DNA of 64,000 nt from Pseudomonadales bacterium (lineage in GTDB: Bacteria; Pseudomonadota; Gammaproteobacteria; Pseudomonadales; Azotimanducaceae), in contig WLWP01000001.1 in the NCBI GenBank assembly GCA_012103505.1, forward strand, positions 806,001 through 870,000, read 5' to 3'. Below are positions 1 to 8,744 of this stretch, piece by piece; position 1 is the stretch's first letter, and each line of letters opens with the position of its first letter. The notes beneath the pieces are model-generated. The model was given only the letters and a program-made list of their open reading frames with translations. It was not told the origin of the DNA and ran no database searches. The position numbers were made by a program, and so were the translations under genes.

Positions 1-324
1 AACTATGCTCTGGGTCTTACGCAGGTACGTTTGTTGACTTACGTTCTAGTGTCTTGGGTGGGCATGATGCCTGGCACCTTGTTGTATGTGTACTTAGGAC
101 AAGCAGGTTCGGATCTAACAGCACTCTTCTCAGGTCAAATTGGCGATAGTGAATACGGTGCTTTGCTCTTTTACTTTGGTCTCGCGGCCTCACTTGTTTT
201 GGTGGTTGTTATCGCTCGCTACAGCGGACGGATGTTGGAAGCCCAACTTGCCAACCAGGAGGAGGCAGATCTTGCAGACAGTAAGCAGGCGCCGTCGAGC
301 GAGCAAACTGGTGGAGGGTCGTAG
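1..324 (+). CDS. TVP38/TMEM64-family membrane protein, C-terminal part (partial)
   Basis: The frame is open from the first base, so only the last 107 codons are seen and the start lies outside the window. The visible part reads NYALGLTQVRLLTYVLVSWV, then GMMPGTLLYVYLG, the conserved reentrant-loop and helix pattern of the TVP38/TMEM64 (SNARE-associated, DedA-related) integral membrane family. A final hydrophobic helix near 145-225 and an acidic, Ser/Gln-rich cytoplasmic tail follow. Family members act in the inner membrane, probably in lipid handling or transport; the substrate here is unknown. The stop TAG at 322-324 is one base before the ATG of the flavoprotein gene, so the two are almost certainly co-transcribed. 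Pairing of TVP38 proteins with mercuric-reductase-like flavoproteins is common in bacteria. Confidence 0.85.
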   Translation, partial: NYALGLTQVRLLTYVLVSWVGMMPGTLLYVYLGQAGSDLTALFSGQIGDSEYGALLFYFGLAASLVLVVVIARYSGRMLEAQLANQEEADLADSKQAPSSEQTGGGS

Positions 325-325
325 C

Positions 326-1786
326 ATGTCATATAGCGGCAGTCAGTATGATGAGACGACCGGAGCACTGTTAGCACCACCAGATTACGTCAACCCAAAA
401 CCACAACCAAACTATCATCTGGTTGTTGTTGGGGCGGGTCCCGCAGGGCTTATTGCGTCTATAGGTGCGGCAGGACTTGGGGCTAAGGTTGCTCTGATTG
501 AAAAACATCGAATGGGTGGCGATTGTCTCAATGTGGGTTGTGTGCCCTCAAAAGCCATCCTCACTTATACCGAAAATCACCCCGACGCCGACTTCCAAGA
601 TGCATTTAGCTTCGCACGGCAGATACGAGCTGAAATAGCACCGCACGATTCAGTTGATCGATATACAGACCTCGGTGTCGACGTTTTTTTAGGTGAGGCC
701 AAACTACCTGCTTCTGGCAAAGTTCAAGTCGGTGATCAGGTGCTTGCCGCGCGTCGAGTACTCATTTGCACTGGTGCTCAAGCCGCAATTCCACCGATTC
801 CTGGACTCAGTGAAGTAGATCCCCTGACCAATGAGACTGTGTTTGATCTCACTGAACAACCGCAGAGTATTGGCATTCTAGGTGCGGGTGTTATTGGTTG
901 TGAACTCGCCCAAGCATTCGCAAGATTGGGCACCAAGGTACACCTATTTGAGATGGCCGATCGCGTCTTACCCCTAGAAGATAATGAAGCAAGCCAGGTG
1001 GTTCACGAAGCGCTTAAACGGAGCGGAGTGGCGCTACATTTGGCTAGCCCTGTGCAACGGATTGAAACCGTTAGTGGAACGATTGAGGTTCAAACAGAAC
1101 ACGATAGCAAAACCGTTGAGCGAATTTTGGTTGCACTCGGACGAAAACCCAATACGGCGAACTTAGCTTTGCAGTCAGCTGGTGTTGCGGTTGATGAATT
1201 TGGTTTTGTTGTCACCGATCAAAAACTCCGTTCTACGAACAAGACGATATTCGCAGCCGGTGATTGCACCAGTAAATATCAGTTCACCCACAACGCTGAT
1301 GCTCAGGCACGAGTCGTGGTACAGAACGCATTATTTGCAGCGACTGCAACGACAGCCAAACACGTCGTTCCACGTTGTATATATACGAGTCCGGAAGTCG
1401 CCGCCGTAGGCTTGAGTGAACGTGAGCTTCTCGCAAGTGGGGTTGAGTACGATGTCTATCGTGTTGAGTTCTCAGAGCTCGATAGAGGACGCGTGCAAGT
1501 TGATACAGAAGGCTTTGCTAAAGTGTTCACTAAGGTTAAAAGCGATGAGATTTTGGGCGCTTGTATCGTCGGGCGTGACGCTGGTGAACAGCTTGCTGGG
1601 ATATGCATTCTCATGTCCAATGGGCTTGGCTTGGCTGCCTTGGGTGGCACTATCTTGTCTTATCCGACACGAAGCGAATTTTTGAAACGCTTAGCGGATG
1701 GATACAATCGCACGCGTATGACACCCTTCGTCGCGAAGCTGTTTAGTTGGTGGCTTTCGTTCACGGGTAAGAGTGACCGTGCGTGA
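326..1786 (+). CDS. Mercuric-reductase-like FAD/NAD(P) disulfide oxidoreductase
   Basis: This 486-residue protein belongs to the class I pyridine nucleotide-disulfide oxidoreductases. It has an FAD-binding VVGAGPAG at 34-41, the redox-active pair CLNVGC (Cys67, Cys72) followed by PSK, a second GAGVIGCELA dinucleotide site near 190, the second FAD motif AAGDCT, and a C-terminal dimerisation domain. The usual His of the HPT-x-SE motif is replaced by Tyr (YPTRSE), as in MerA-like enzymes. It lacks both the N-terminal heavy-metal domain and the C-terminal Cys pair of true mercuric reductase, so mercury reduction is not supported. The frame is open upstream to 140, but ATG 326, just after the TVP38 stop, fits the family length. 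It probably transfers electrons between NAD(P)H and an unknown disulfide substrate near the membrane. Confidence 0.88.
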   Translation: MSYSGSQYDETTGALLAPPDYVNPKPQPNYHLVVVGAGPAGLIASIGAAGLGAKVALIEKHRMGGDCLNVGCVPSKAILTYTENHPDADFQDAFSFARQIRAEIAPHDSVDRYTDLGVDVFLGEAKLPASGKVQVGDQVLAARRVLICTGAQAAIPPIPGLSEVDPLTNETVFDLTEQPQSIGILGAGVIGCELAQAFARLGTKVHLFEMADRVLPLEDNEASQVVHEALKRSGVALHLASPVQRIETVSGTIEVQTEHDSKTVERILVALGRKPNTANLALQSAGVAVDEFGFVVTDQKLRSTNKTIFAAGDCTSKYQFTHNADAQARVVVQNALFAATATTAKHVVPRCIYTSPEVAAVGLSERELLASGVEYDVYRVEFSELDRGRVQVDTEGFAKVFTKVKSDEILGACIVGRDAGEQLAGICILMSNGLGLAALGGTILSYPTRSEFLKRLADGYNRTRMTPFVAKLFSWWLSFTGKSDRA

Positions 1787-1842
1787 GCTTGTGCCTGAGC
1801 TTGTGCGTTAGCCAAGGATACGAAGGATCATCAAGGATAATC

Positions 1843-2355
1843 ATGAAAGATAAGTTACTAAGAGCCTGTACGCTCCTATTGGTATTCGTGCTGGCGGGCT
1901 GCTCAGGTCCAGAACAAACCGTTACACCCTATCAAAGCACTGCAACGATCCATGACTTCATGTATTGGGCACTCGAACCAGCAGCCGATGTGATATGGGA
2001 CTCTGCAGGGGTTATTGTGACCGAAGAGGGCGAAACGGACTTAAGACCAACCACACAAGAGGGTTGGGACCATGTTCGCAACAGCGCGACGCTTGTTGCT
2101 GAAGCTGGCAATCTGCTCATGATGCCTGGCTACCGTGCTGATGAGCTGGATTGGATTGAGTACTCTCAAGGCCTAGTACGTACTGGTTTACAAGCGCGAG
2201 AAGCAGCTCTTGCAAAAGATGCTGACGCGTTATTCGATGCTGGTGGGGCAATCTACAATGTTTGCAGGGCATGTCATAACAAGTACGCTATGAGTGGAGA
2301 AAGTGGAGAAAGTGGAGAAAGTGGAGAAAGCGGAGAGGTAAGTAGTAGTGAATGA
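1843..2355 (+). CDS. c-type cytochrome lipoprotein with C-terminal CxxCH
   Basis: The 170-residue product starts with a lipoprotein signal (hydrophobic stretch ending LVFVLAGC, Cys19), so it should be a membrane-anchored periplasmic lipoprotein. A helical body resembles cytochrome c'/c-556-type four-helix proteins, where the heme motif sits in the last helix; here CRACH lies about 30 residues from the end. The tail is a run of Ser-Gly-Glu triplets from 9-base repeats. The frame is open further upstream (GTG 1783), but ATG 1843 gives a proper signal sequence. It follows the flavoprotein by 56 bases and overlaps the next gene by 8 bases, suggesting one operon. A role as periplasmic electron carrier is inferred. 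Confidence 0.75.
   Translation: MKDKLLRACTLLLVFVLAGCSGPEQTVTPYQSTATIHDFMYWALEPAADVIWDSAGVIVTEEGETDLRPTTQEGWDHVRNSATLVAEAGNLLMMPGYRADELDWIEYSQGLVRTGLQAREAALAKDADALFDAGGAIYNVCRACHNKYAMSGESGESGESGESGEVSSSE
2293..2337 (+). repeat. 9-base tandem repeat (five units) coding Ser-Gly-Glu
   Basis: Four exact copies of agtggagaa (2293-2328) are followed by a fifth, imperfect copy agcggagag (2329-2337). The period is a multiple of three, so copy-number change would lengthen or shorten the cytochrome tail by three residues without breaking the frame. The array lies just before the start of the overlapping downstream gene. Confidence 0.95.
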
Positions 2356-2884
2356 CGAGCGGAAGCCCATATTTCTGACGCTAGTAGTCAGCCTGTTTGC
2401 AGGTGTTCTTGCAACAGTTTTGTTTGTACTTCCGGCTGAGTATGGGATTGATCCCTTAGGCGTAGGTGAAACGCTGGGTATCAAAGGCATGTCCGGTGTG
2501 TCGGTCAGTGCGCTATCAATATCAACGGGTCAAAGCTCGGACGACGCCGTTGAGTTTCCACTTATGCCATTCGAATCGGTTGAGTATAAATACGAACTGG
2601 AAGCAGGGCAGGGGATGTTGTTTTCTTGGTCGGCAGAAGAGGAAGTTTTGTTCGATCTACACAGTGAGGAAGTGGGTTCCGACCCAGAAGATGCGGTCTC
2701 TTTTTCTGTGGGTCGTGCCGCCGGTGAATCCGGTACCTATGTTGCGCCTTATGCAGGAATTCACGGATGGTTTTGGGAAAATCGAGGAGAACGAGAGGTC
2801 ACGGTAAGATTGCAGACGTCTGGCTTCTACACAGCTTCGATCACGTACAGCTCGGCTGGAGAATTCCGAAGAGAGATAGACTAG
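2348..2884 (+). CDS. Membrane-anchored periplasmic protein of unknown function
   Basis: The 178-residue protein has a short cytoplasmic N-terminus, one transmembrane helix at about residues 8-29, and the segment PAEYGIDPLGVG, which I recall from proteins annotated as 'transmembrane anchor protein'. The rest is beta-rich and acidic, probably a periplasmic sandwich domain. No catalytic motif is visible. Translation appears to start at GTG 2348, overlapping the cytochrome stop by 8 bases, with GGAGAGG of the upstream repeat as ribosome-binding sequence. It closes the 1-2884 operon and overlaps the convergent histidine kinase by 4 bases. Context suggests it belongs with the cytochrome and flavoprotein. 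Confidence 0.65.
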   Translation: MNDERKPIFLTLVVSLFAGVLATVLFVLPAEYGIDPLGVGETLGIKGMSGVSVSALSISTGQSSDDAVEFPLMPFESVEYKYELEAGQGMLFSWSAEEEVLFDLHSEEVGSDPEDAVSFSVGRAAGESGTYVAPYAGIHGWFWENRGEREVTVRLQTSGFYTASITYSSAGEFRREID

Positions 2885-5016
2885 CTGAGGTTTTCTGCTT
2901 CCGCTACCAACAGCCCATTTAAGGCGACGTTCAGTTCATCAAGTGTGAATGGTTTACTTAGATACCCCATTCTCGGATGGTCTTCAGGCACCTCGGCTAA
3001 AATGTCCTCTGTGTAACCTGAGATAAAGAGGGCTATTAGATCTGGCTTCACGAGTAGTGCTTCTTGGTAGAGTTCTGGGCCTCGCATATCGGGCATTACG
3101 ACGTCTGATATCATCAGGCCGATCTCCTGTTCTTTCAGGATCTCCAGTGCGTCTCTCGTATCTAGGGCGGCGATAGGATCAAACCCGAGAGCTTCCAGCA
3201 TTTGTTTAACGACATCTCTCACTCCGGGCTCATCTTCGACAAGGAGTATTCTGGTGTCGGGTAAGCGTTCAATGACGCTCCGTATGGGTGAGTCGAATTC
3301 TTCACTTAACTCGGGAGGAGCAACCAGCGGCAGTCTTAGTTCGAACTTGGTTCCTAAGCCGATGCCACTTTCACAGGTAAGCTGCCCCTTGTGTTGGTGG
3401 ATAATGCCTTGGCAAACCGACAGACCTAAGCCAGTACCTAGGTCACCTTTCGTGGTGAAGAAAGGGTCGAATATCCGTTGCCTGATTTCTTTTTCCATAC
3501 CAGCCCCATCATCGAGCACGGTGATCACGCACTCGTTTTCTAGTTGACGAAATGCCAACGAAATACATCCCTGACTTTCTATAGCATCGATGCCATTTAG
3601 AATGAGGTTGAGGAGCACTTGTTCTAACGAGGTGATATCGCCACGAACCCAAAGGTCTTCTTCTGGCAGTTCGAACGTCAAATCAATTTCTTCGCGCACT
3701 ACATTTTCGGTTAGTTGCCGGATATTTTCGGCTAACTCATAAGTACTGAGTGCCTCTAAATTCAATCGCTGGTTGCCGCCGTATGCCATCAGATTGCGCG
3801 TGAGACGGGATGCTCTATCACGGGCGTCGATGATTAAACCAAGTAGCTTGTTGGCCGATTCGTCGCTCTCCGGGACTTTGAGTTGTAGCGTTTCTGCGGC
3901 ACCGCTAATCACGGTCATAAGATTGTTAAAGTCGTGCGCGATACCACCGGCCAGTCGACCAAGTGATTCCATTTTTTGCGACTGAATAAGCGCATTCTCT
4001 GCACGGGTCTTCTCATTAGAGACATGTGCGATGGTGATAAAATCAGCGAGGGTAGCCACAAATGAAGCTTCGTCGTTTGTCCATTCACGCATTTCGCTCG
4101 TATGTTCGATGCAAACGACTCCGATAACCTCATTGCTGTAGCGGATGGGTGCATCCAACATGGATTGGATGTTGTTTTCCTTCAGGTAGATTGGCGCAAA
4201 TTCAGCCGTCCTCTGATCTTTCGCGGCGTCGTTGGCCATGATGACGCGTTCTTGATGCAGGCTTTCGAAATAGGTTGGAAACGCTGACTTTTCGAGAACC
4301 GCCCCGTCTGAGTGATCGCCTGAACGCAAATCAAAATGGTCAACGCAGTTAATTGCTGTTTGCGCGTCATTAAAGAGCCAGAGGTTAACGCGCTCCGCGT
4401 GTAGAGCACGTGCCGCTCGCTCGGTAATGTTGGCGTAGAACGTTCTTAAATTGCTTTGTCGAAGGTTAGCGAGATCAGCAATAACCTCACCATAGTCCAC
4501 AGCATGACCATCTGCAGAAGTCACTAAGGCGGCAAGGTGTGGGGCAGCTAGGACCGCGAGGGAGGTCATTATCTGTTTGTTTTTAGTGGAGAATCCGTCA
4601 ACTTCTGGACTCACCGCATCGAGAACACCGATTACTTCGCCGCGATGAATTATGGGTACGGAAAGCTCTGATTTTCCCTTCGAAAGGTCGTGAATATAGC
4701 GGTCGTCTTTGCTCAAATCAGGTACGTAGGTTGGCTCGCTCGATAGTGCGGACGTTCCTACGATGCCGACACCGATGGGTAGGCCAATGCGTTCCCTAAT
4801 CTTGCCGTTGACGTCAATCTTTGCACCAGCGGCGGCCATTTGTGTGAGCACATTGCCAAGACGAGTATATACCACGCAGTCATCGAGCTGAGTCAGTTCG
4901 TTAACCCATCCAACCAGCGCTGAGCACAGAGCAGGTTGAGTGGTTAGTTGAGATAATTCAGAACTGATTTCCTGTAGACGATCTAACTCGCGCGCGTTCA
5001 ACGCAGATACCGCCAT
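2881..5016 (-). CDS. Hybrid sensor histidine kinase (GAF-GAF-HisKA-HATPase-REC)
   Basis: The 711-residue protein has two GAF-type sensor domains (about 20-165 and 185-335), a HisKA dimerisation helix with the phosphoacceptor His361 in GGIAHDFNN, and an HATPase_c domain with N box (NLILNG), G1 box (DDGAGM), F box (FDPFF) and G2 box (GTGLGLS). A C-terminal receiver domain (about 588-705) has Asp638 in MISDVVMPD and a conserved Lys in YLSKPF. No transmembrane segment is visible, so it should be cytoplasmic. It lacks a neighbouring response regulator or output gene, so it probably phosphorelays to a distant partner or acts through its own REC domain. Start ATG 5016 has an AGGA site about 8 bases upstream. 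The ligand is unknown. Confidence 0.9.
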   Translation of the reverse strand: MAVSALNARELDRLQEISSELSQLTTQPALCSALVGWVNELTQLDDCVVYTRLGNVLTQMAAAGAKIDVNGKIRERIGLPIGVGIVGTSALSSEPTYVPDLSKDDRYIHDLSKGKSELSVPIIHRGEVIGVLDAVSPEVDGFSTKNKQIMTSLAVLAAPHLAALVTSADGHAVDYGEVIADLANLRQSNLRTFYANITERAARALHAERVNLWLFNDAQTAINCVDHFDLRSGDHSDGAVLEKSAFPTYFESLHQERVIMANDAAKDQRTAEFAPIYLKENNIQSMLDAPIRYSNEVIGVVCIEHTSEMREWTNDEASFVATLADFITIAHVSNEKTRAENALIQSQKMESLGRLAGGIAHDFNNLMTVISGAAETLQLKVPESDESANKLLGLIIDARDRASRLTRNLMAYGGNQRLNLEALSTYELAENIRQLTENVVREEIDLTFELPEEDLWVRGDITSLEQVLLNLILNGIDAIESQGCISLAFRQLENECVITVLDDGAGMEKEIRQRIFDPFFTTKGDLGTGLGLSVCQGIIHQHKGQLTCESGIGLGTKFELRLPLVAPPELSEEFDSPIRSVIERLPDTRILLVEDEPGVRDVVKQMLEALGFDPIAALDTRDALEILKEQEIGLMISDVVMPDMRGPELYQEALLVKPDLIALFISGYTEDILAEVPEDHPRMGYLSKPFTLDELNVALNGLLVAEAENLS

Positions 5017-5048
5017 GACGTGATCCTATCAGGGTTTCCAAATTCCTA

Positions 5049-5054
5049 TATAAT
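5049..5054 (+). promoter_or_regulatory. Possible -10 element upstream of the P450 gene
   Basis: A perfect TATAAT lies in the divergent gap between the histidine kinase and the P450, 75 bases before the P450 start. No good TTGACA-like -35 box is visible at 16-18 bases upstream, so this is only suggestive. Confidence 0.3.
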
Positions 5055-5128
5055 CATAGACGTTATTCAACGTTTCATCCGGTCAACCGCTCGATCCGGG
5101 CGACCGCTCTAAAGAGGAAGGGGTTTGA

Positions 5129-6433
5129 ATGTCAGAAAATGTCGAACACTTGAAGTCGCGTGCAAGTGAAGCAAACAACTGGAAGTCTTCACGGCGACTG
5201 AGAATTCCGCCCGACGAGCGAGATCCTATGGAGATCCCAATCGCGGAGTTGAATGTCGCCAATCCAGAGCTTTTTCGCACACAGCGCTCTTACGACTACT
5301 TCACGCGTCTAAGAAATGAAGCACCTGTTCACTACTGTCCGGATAGCCAATACGGCCCGTATTGGTCGATAACGCGGTATGAAGACATCATGGCGGTTGA
5401 TAAGAACCATCAAGTCTTTTCATCATCGTTCGAATTTGGCGGTGTCACGATCACCGGCACGCCGAGTTCCAGCAACGAAATACCAAACTTCATTTCCATG
5501 GACCCACCTGAGCACCATGATCAGCGTAAAGCCGTGGCGCCTGGCATGGCGCCCCGTCGTTTGGCTGTTTTGGAGAAATTGATCCGCGAAAGAGCGGGTG
5601 CGATTCTGGACGGGCTACCCCGCAACGAGACTTTTGATTGGGTTGCCGATGTTTCCGTTGAGCTTACAGGCCGAATGATCGCGACGCTTTTGGGTGTACC
5701 GCAAGAGGATCGACATAAACTAGTCGCGTGGTCCAACGCTATTAGTAACGCGGATGATCCCAACTATGCACTTAGTGGCGCGGACTTTTATCGCACGCTT
5801 GCTGAGATGAATGAGTATTTTGGCACTATTTGGCAGGATCGAAAGAAAAACCCAGGCGATGATCTGATCACGATGCTGGCACACGGTCCAACCCGGGACA
5901 TGGATGCGAAACAGCTCGTTGGTAATATGGTTTTGCTGATGGTCGGGGGCAACGACACAACGCGCAACTCAATTAGCGGCAGTGTGTTGGCTCTGAACCA
6001 GTTTTCCGATCAGTATGACAAGCTTCGCGCTAACCCGAGCCTTGTTGGCACGATGGTTCCAGAAGCGATTCGTTGGCAAACACCACTGATATCTATGCGC
6101 AGAACGGCAGTATGTGATTTTGAGTTTCGAGACCAACAGATTCACAAAGGTGACATGGTTGTCATGTGGTATCTATCTGGTAATCGTGATGAGCGTGCCA
6201 TTGAGCAGCCAAATGAATTTGTCATCGACCGCGAGCGACCAAGAGAGCACTTGTCGTTTGGCTACGGTGTGCACCGGTGTTTAGGCAATCGTCTGGCGGA
6301 GATGCAGTTGCGTGTTATGTGGGAGGAAATCCTAAAACGATTCGATCGTGTAGAGGTTGTCGATGAACCTACGCGCGCAAGTTCTACTGTATTCCACGCG
6401 ATCCAAGAGCTGCCGGTGAGAATTCCAGCGTAA
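5129..6433 (+). CDS. Cytochrome P450, CYP153-type alkane/fatty-acid hydroxylase
   Basis: The 434-residue soluble P450 has the I-helix motif GGNDTTRNS, the K-helix E-x-x-R (EAIRW) and the heme-binding FGYGVHRCLGNRLAE with Cys384 as axial ligand. The GGNDTTRNS and HRCLGNRLAE wording, the following LRVMWEEIL, and the length are characteristic of CYP153, which hydroxylates terminal carbons of medium-chain alkanes and fatty acids. The family needs a 2Fe-2S ferredoxin and a ferredoxin reductase; neither is adjacent, but an adrenodoxin-type ferredoxin lies at 24375-24695. A strong GAGGAAGGGG site precedes ATG 5129. The gene stands alone between a divergent kinase and a terminator. Exact substrate is not deducible. 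Confidence 0.88.
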   Translation: MSENVEHLKSRASEANNWKSSRRLRIPPDERDPMEIPIAELNVANPELFRTQRSYDYFTRLRNEAPVHYCPDSQYGPYWSITRYEDIMAVDKNHQVFSSSFEFGGVTITGTPSSSNEIPNFISMDPPEHHDQRKAVAPGMAPRRLAVLEKLIRERAGAILDGLPRNETFDWVADVSVELTGRMIATLLGVPQEDRHKLVAWSNAISNADDPNYALSGADFYRTLAEMNEYFGTIWQDRKKNPGDDLITMLAHGPTRDMDAKQLVGNMVLLMVGGNDTTRNSISGSVLALNQFSDQYDKLRANPSLVGTMVPEAIRWQTPLISMRRTAVCDFEFRDQQIHKGDMVVMWYLSGNRDERAIEQPNEFVIDRERPREHLSFGYGVHRCLGNRLAEMQLRVMWEEILKRFDRVEVVDEPTRASSTVFHAIQELPVRIPA

Positions 6434-6479
6434 AGTACTGACAGAGCGATAGTTGTGAAGTTCTAAACTTCTCAAGTTG

Positions 6480-6508
6480 AAAAGCCGGGCGTTGCCCGGC
6501 TTTTTTTT
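6480..6508 (+). terminator. Rho-independent terminator after the P450 gene
   Basis: An 11-base perfect stem (AAAAGCCGGGC / GCCCGGCTTTT) with a GTT loop is followed by a run of T. It sits 47 bases after the P450 stop and before the convergent thiolase stop; the flanking A and T runs make it potentially bidirectional. Confidence 0.9.
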
Positions 6509-6549
6509 ATTTCCAGTCTTTGCCAATCGCTCTTAGCCAATCGTAGGTT

Positions 6550-7752
6550 TTAGGCGACGCGTTCTATCAGTGTGCCTGTACCGATACCACCCCCACAGCA
6601 CATGCTAATTATGCCGTAGCGACCTTCAGTACGTTGAAGTTCGTGCACTGCCTTGGTAATTAGGAAGCATCCGGTAGCCCCAAGCGGGTGACCGAGCGAT
6701 ATGGCGCCGCCATTTGGATTTACTTTTTCCATATCTGCCCCTACTGTCTTTGCCCAAGAGAGGACGACGGAGGCAAATGCTTCGTTGACTTCAAAGACGT
6801 CGATATCTTCGATCTTTAGACCAGACTGATCGAGTAGTTTTTCAGTAGCAGGAATGGGTCCTTCGAGCATGAGCACGGGATCACAGCCCACGAGAGCAGA
6901 GCCCGTCACCCGCGCTAGTGGTGTCAGTCCAAGTTCACTTGCTTTGGCAGCTGTCATCATTAGAACAACGGCGGCTCCGTCTGCAATCTGGGAGGAAGTA
7001 CCGGCGGTATGAATACCATCTTCACGTGCAACGGGTTTCAGACCGGCGAGTGCGTCTAGGCTCGTATCACGCGGAATCTCATCCTTCTCGACAAGGATTG
7101 TGTCGCCGGTTTTTTCGAAATTCTCGTCCATGACCGGCGCTTCGACGGGAATGATTTGGCTAGCGAAAAAGCCACTGTCGATCGCGTTCTTTGCACGTTC
7201 CTGAGACTGGAGACCAAATGCGTCCGTATCATTACGAGTGATTTGATACTTCTCTGCTAAGCGCTCAGCGCCTTCGAACTGGCTTGTGAACTCGTGTTGT
7301 TCAAAATAGCTCTTTGAGATTGGCTTACCCATTTTAGCGTCTTTACCGACCGCATCGCTTCCTATCGGCAGACGTGTCATATTTTCAACACCACAAGCCA
7401 TAACGACATCGGCGTGTCCGGAGGCAAGGATCGAGTGCGCTAGAGTAGATGATTGCTGAGAGGAGCCACACTGAGAATCAATCGTGATACACGGGGTTTC
7501 AATTGCTCCGCCATGGGCAAGCCACGCGGTGCGAGTGACGTTCATGCCTTGCGCGGCAACTTTGTTGATACAGCCGCCGACGACCTGGTCTACAACGCCA
7601 CTCTCGAGTTTGTTGCGGTCTAAGATTTTCATCATGACCTGACCAAGCACGTCCGTTGGGTGGGCACCACCAAGGCTGCCGTTCTTTTTACCCACTGGCG
7701 ATCGCGCTGCATCGACAATCACGACTTCATTTGTTTGTGCACCTGTTTGCAT
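6550..7752 (-). CDS. Acetyl-CoA acyltransferase (thiolase family)
   Basis: This is a 400-residue thiolase. The nucleophilic Cys95 lies in DSQCGSSQQ, the His motif is GHPLGATG, and the C-terminal Cys motif is MCCGGGIGTG, so all three catalytic elements are present. N-terminal VVIVDAARSPVGKKNGSL is typical of acetyl-CoA acetyltransferases that act on beta-ketoacyl-CoA. The open frame begins at TTG 7764, but ATG 7752 is preceded by GGGGTGGAAG and is the better start. It should cleave 3-ketoacyl-CoA to acetyl-CoA in beta-oxidation, matching the fatty-acid oxidation genes nearby. It is transcribed towards the P450 and is divergent from the sucrase/ferredoxin-like gene. Confidence 0.9.
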   Translation of the reverse strand: MQTGAQTNEVVIVDAARSPVGKKNGSLGGAHPTDVLGQVMMKILDRNKLESGVVDQVVGGCINKVAAQGMNVTRTAWLAHGGAIETPCITIDSQCGSSQQSSTLAHSILASGHADVVMACGVENMTRLPIGSDAVGKDAKMGKPISKSYFEQHEFTSQFEGAERLAEKYQITRNDTDAFGLQSQERAKNAIDSGFFASQIIPVEAPVMDENFEKTGDTILVEKDEIPRDTSLDALAGLKPVAREDGIHTAGTSSQIADGAAVVLMMTAAKASELGLTPLARVTGSALVGCDPVLMLEGPIPATEKLLDQSGLKIEDIDVFEVNEAFASVVLSWAKTVGADMEKVNPNGGAISLGHPLGATGCFLITKAVHELQRTEGRYGIISMCCGGGIGTGTLIERVA

Positions 7753-7826
7753 CTTCCACCCCAAATTGTGTGTGTTTTCGTTGCCAGAATTATAAGCTAA
7801 GGTCCTAAGAGGGGATATGGTTAGTT

Positions 7827-8744
7827 ATGGCGGAACGAATTTACTGCAGTGAGCTCGCGCGCGAAGCCAGTGCGCCGATGCATGGCAGTGCAGTTCACGT
7901 TGATATTTGGCTCCTGTTGGAATATCCACGACCGTGGAAACCGAAGGCTTTGATCGACAATGATCTACCGGGATCGGTTGTGGAACAACTCAGTGCGTTG
8001 CCAGCCACCCTGGCAGGACAAGGGATCAAGCTACGCGTACAGTTCATCAAACAAGCTTCATCTGCAGATCAGGAACAGCCTCGCGGTTTTATCGCAGATG
8101 GTCGAGGTGGGGCAGTGCGTCTCGTAGAGGGTACGTTTCCAAATTACGCAGCCTTTGCAGAAATTTCTACGGCGGACATCCTAGCAGGCACTTTGCCGAA
8201 CGCTCGCGTGTGTGAGGATGAACTCTTGCTGGTTTGCACCAATGGCCAGCGAGATCTTTGTTGCGCACGCTTTGGTCTACCTTTGTTCGAAAATTTAGCC
8301 TTCACGTTTGGACATCGCGTATGGCAGACAACTCATGTTGGTGGTCATCGATATGCCCCCAATCTTGTTTGCCTTCCTTCTGGGATTGTCTATGGCCAAG
8401 TCGAAGCTGATACAGGCGAGGAAATTGTCTCTCGTCACGATTCGGGGGAAGTCGTATTGGAAAACCTACGCGGCAGATCAGGCCTCACCCCAGCTGGGCA
8501 GGCTGCCGAGTATTTTGTCAGGCTTGAGCTAGAAAATCGTACCGGACCAATTTCGCTTAAGGAGTCGGCAGTTCAAAATGGTATTGTCCGATTTATGTGG
8601 CAGAACGGAAAATCGCACGGCATCGTTGACGTTAGATCAACAGAGCTGGGTATGGTTTTGGCGAGCTGTGGCGCAGAACCAAAACTTGAACACAGTTACG
8701 AACTAGATGAATTTAAAATCCATGAAGAGGGAGCAAAGAAATGA
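7827..8744 (+). CDS. Sucrase/ferredoxin-like family protein
   Basis: The 305-residue protein matches the sucrase/ferredoxin-like family, whose core is a thioredoxin-like 2Fe-2S domain. Visible marks are CSELAREASAPMHGSA at the N-terminus, the Cys cluster CTNGQRDLCCARFG, and the conserved HVGGHRYAPN followed by PSGIVYGQV. The final domain after about residue 200 is less conserved. Despite the family name, sucrase activity is not expected; an electron-transfer or redox role is more likely. Its stop overlaps the next gene's start as ATGA (8741-8744), so it is translationally coupled to the degenerate SDR. Confidence 0.8.
   Translation: MAERIYCSELAREASAPMHGSAVHVDIWLLLEYPRPWKPKALIDNDLPGSVVEQLSALPATLAGQGIKLRVQFIKQASSADQEQPRGFIADGRGGAVRLVEGTFPNYAAFAEISTADILAGTLPNARVCEDELLLVCTNGQRDLCCARFGLPLFENLAFTFGHRVWQTTHVGGHRYAPNLVCLPSGIVYGQVEADTGEEIVSRHDSGEVVLENLRGRSGLTPAGQAAEYFVRLELENRTGPISLKESAVQNGIVRFMWQNGKSHGIVDVRSTELGMVLASCGAEPKLEHSYELDEFKIHEEGAKK

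Noticed and set aside
140-325. N-terminal extension of the flavoprotein to position 140
   Set aside because: It would overlap the TVP38 gene in another frame and adds residues without family similarity; ATG 326 follows the TVP38 stop directly.
326-1786. Annotation as true mercuric reductase (merA)
   Set aside because: The N-terminal heavy-metal domain and the C-terminal Cys pair needed for Hg(II) are absent and no mer genes are nearby.
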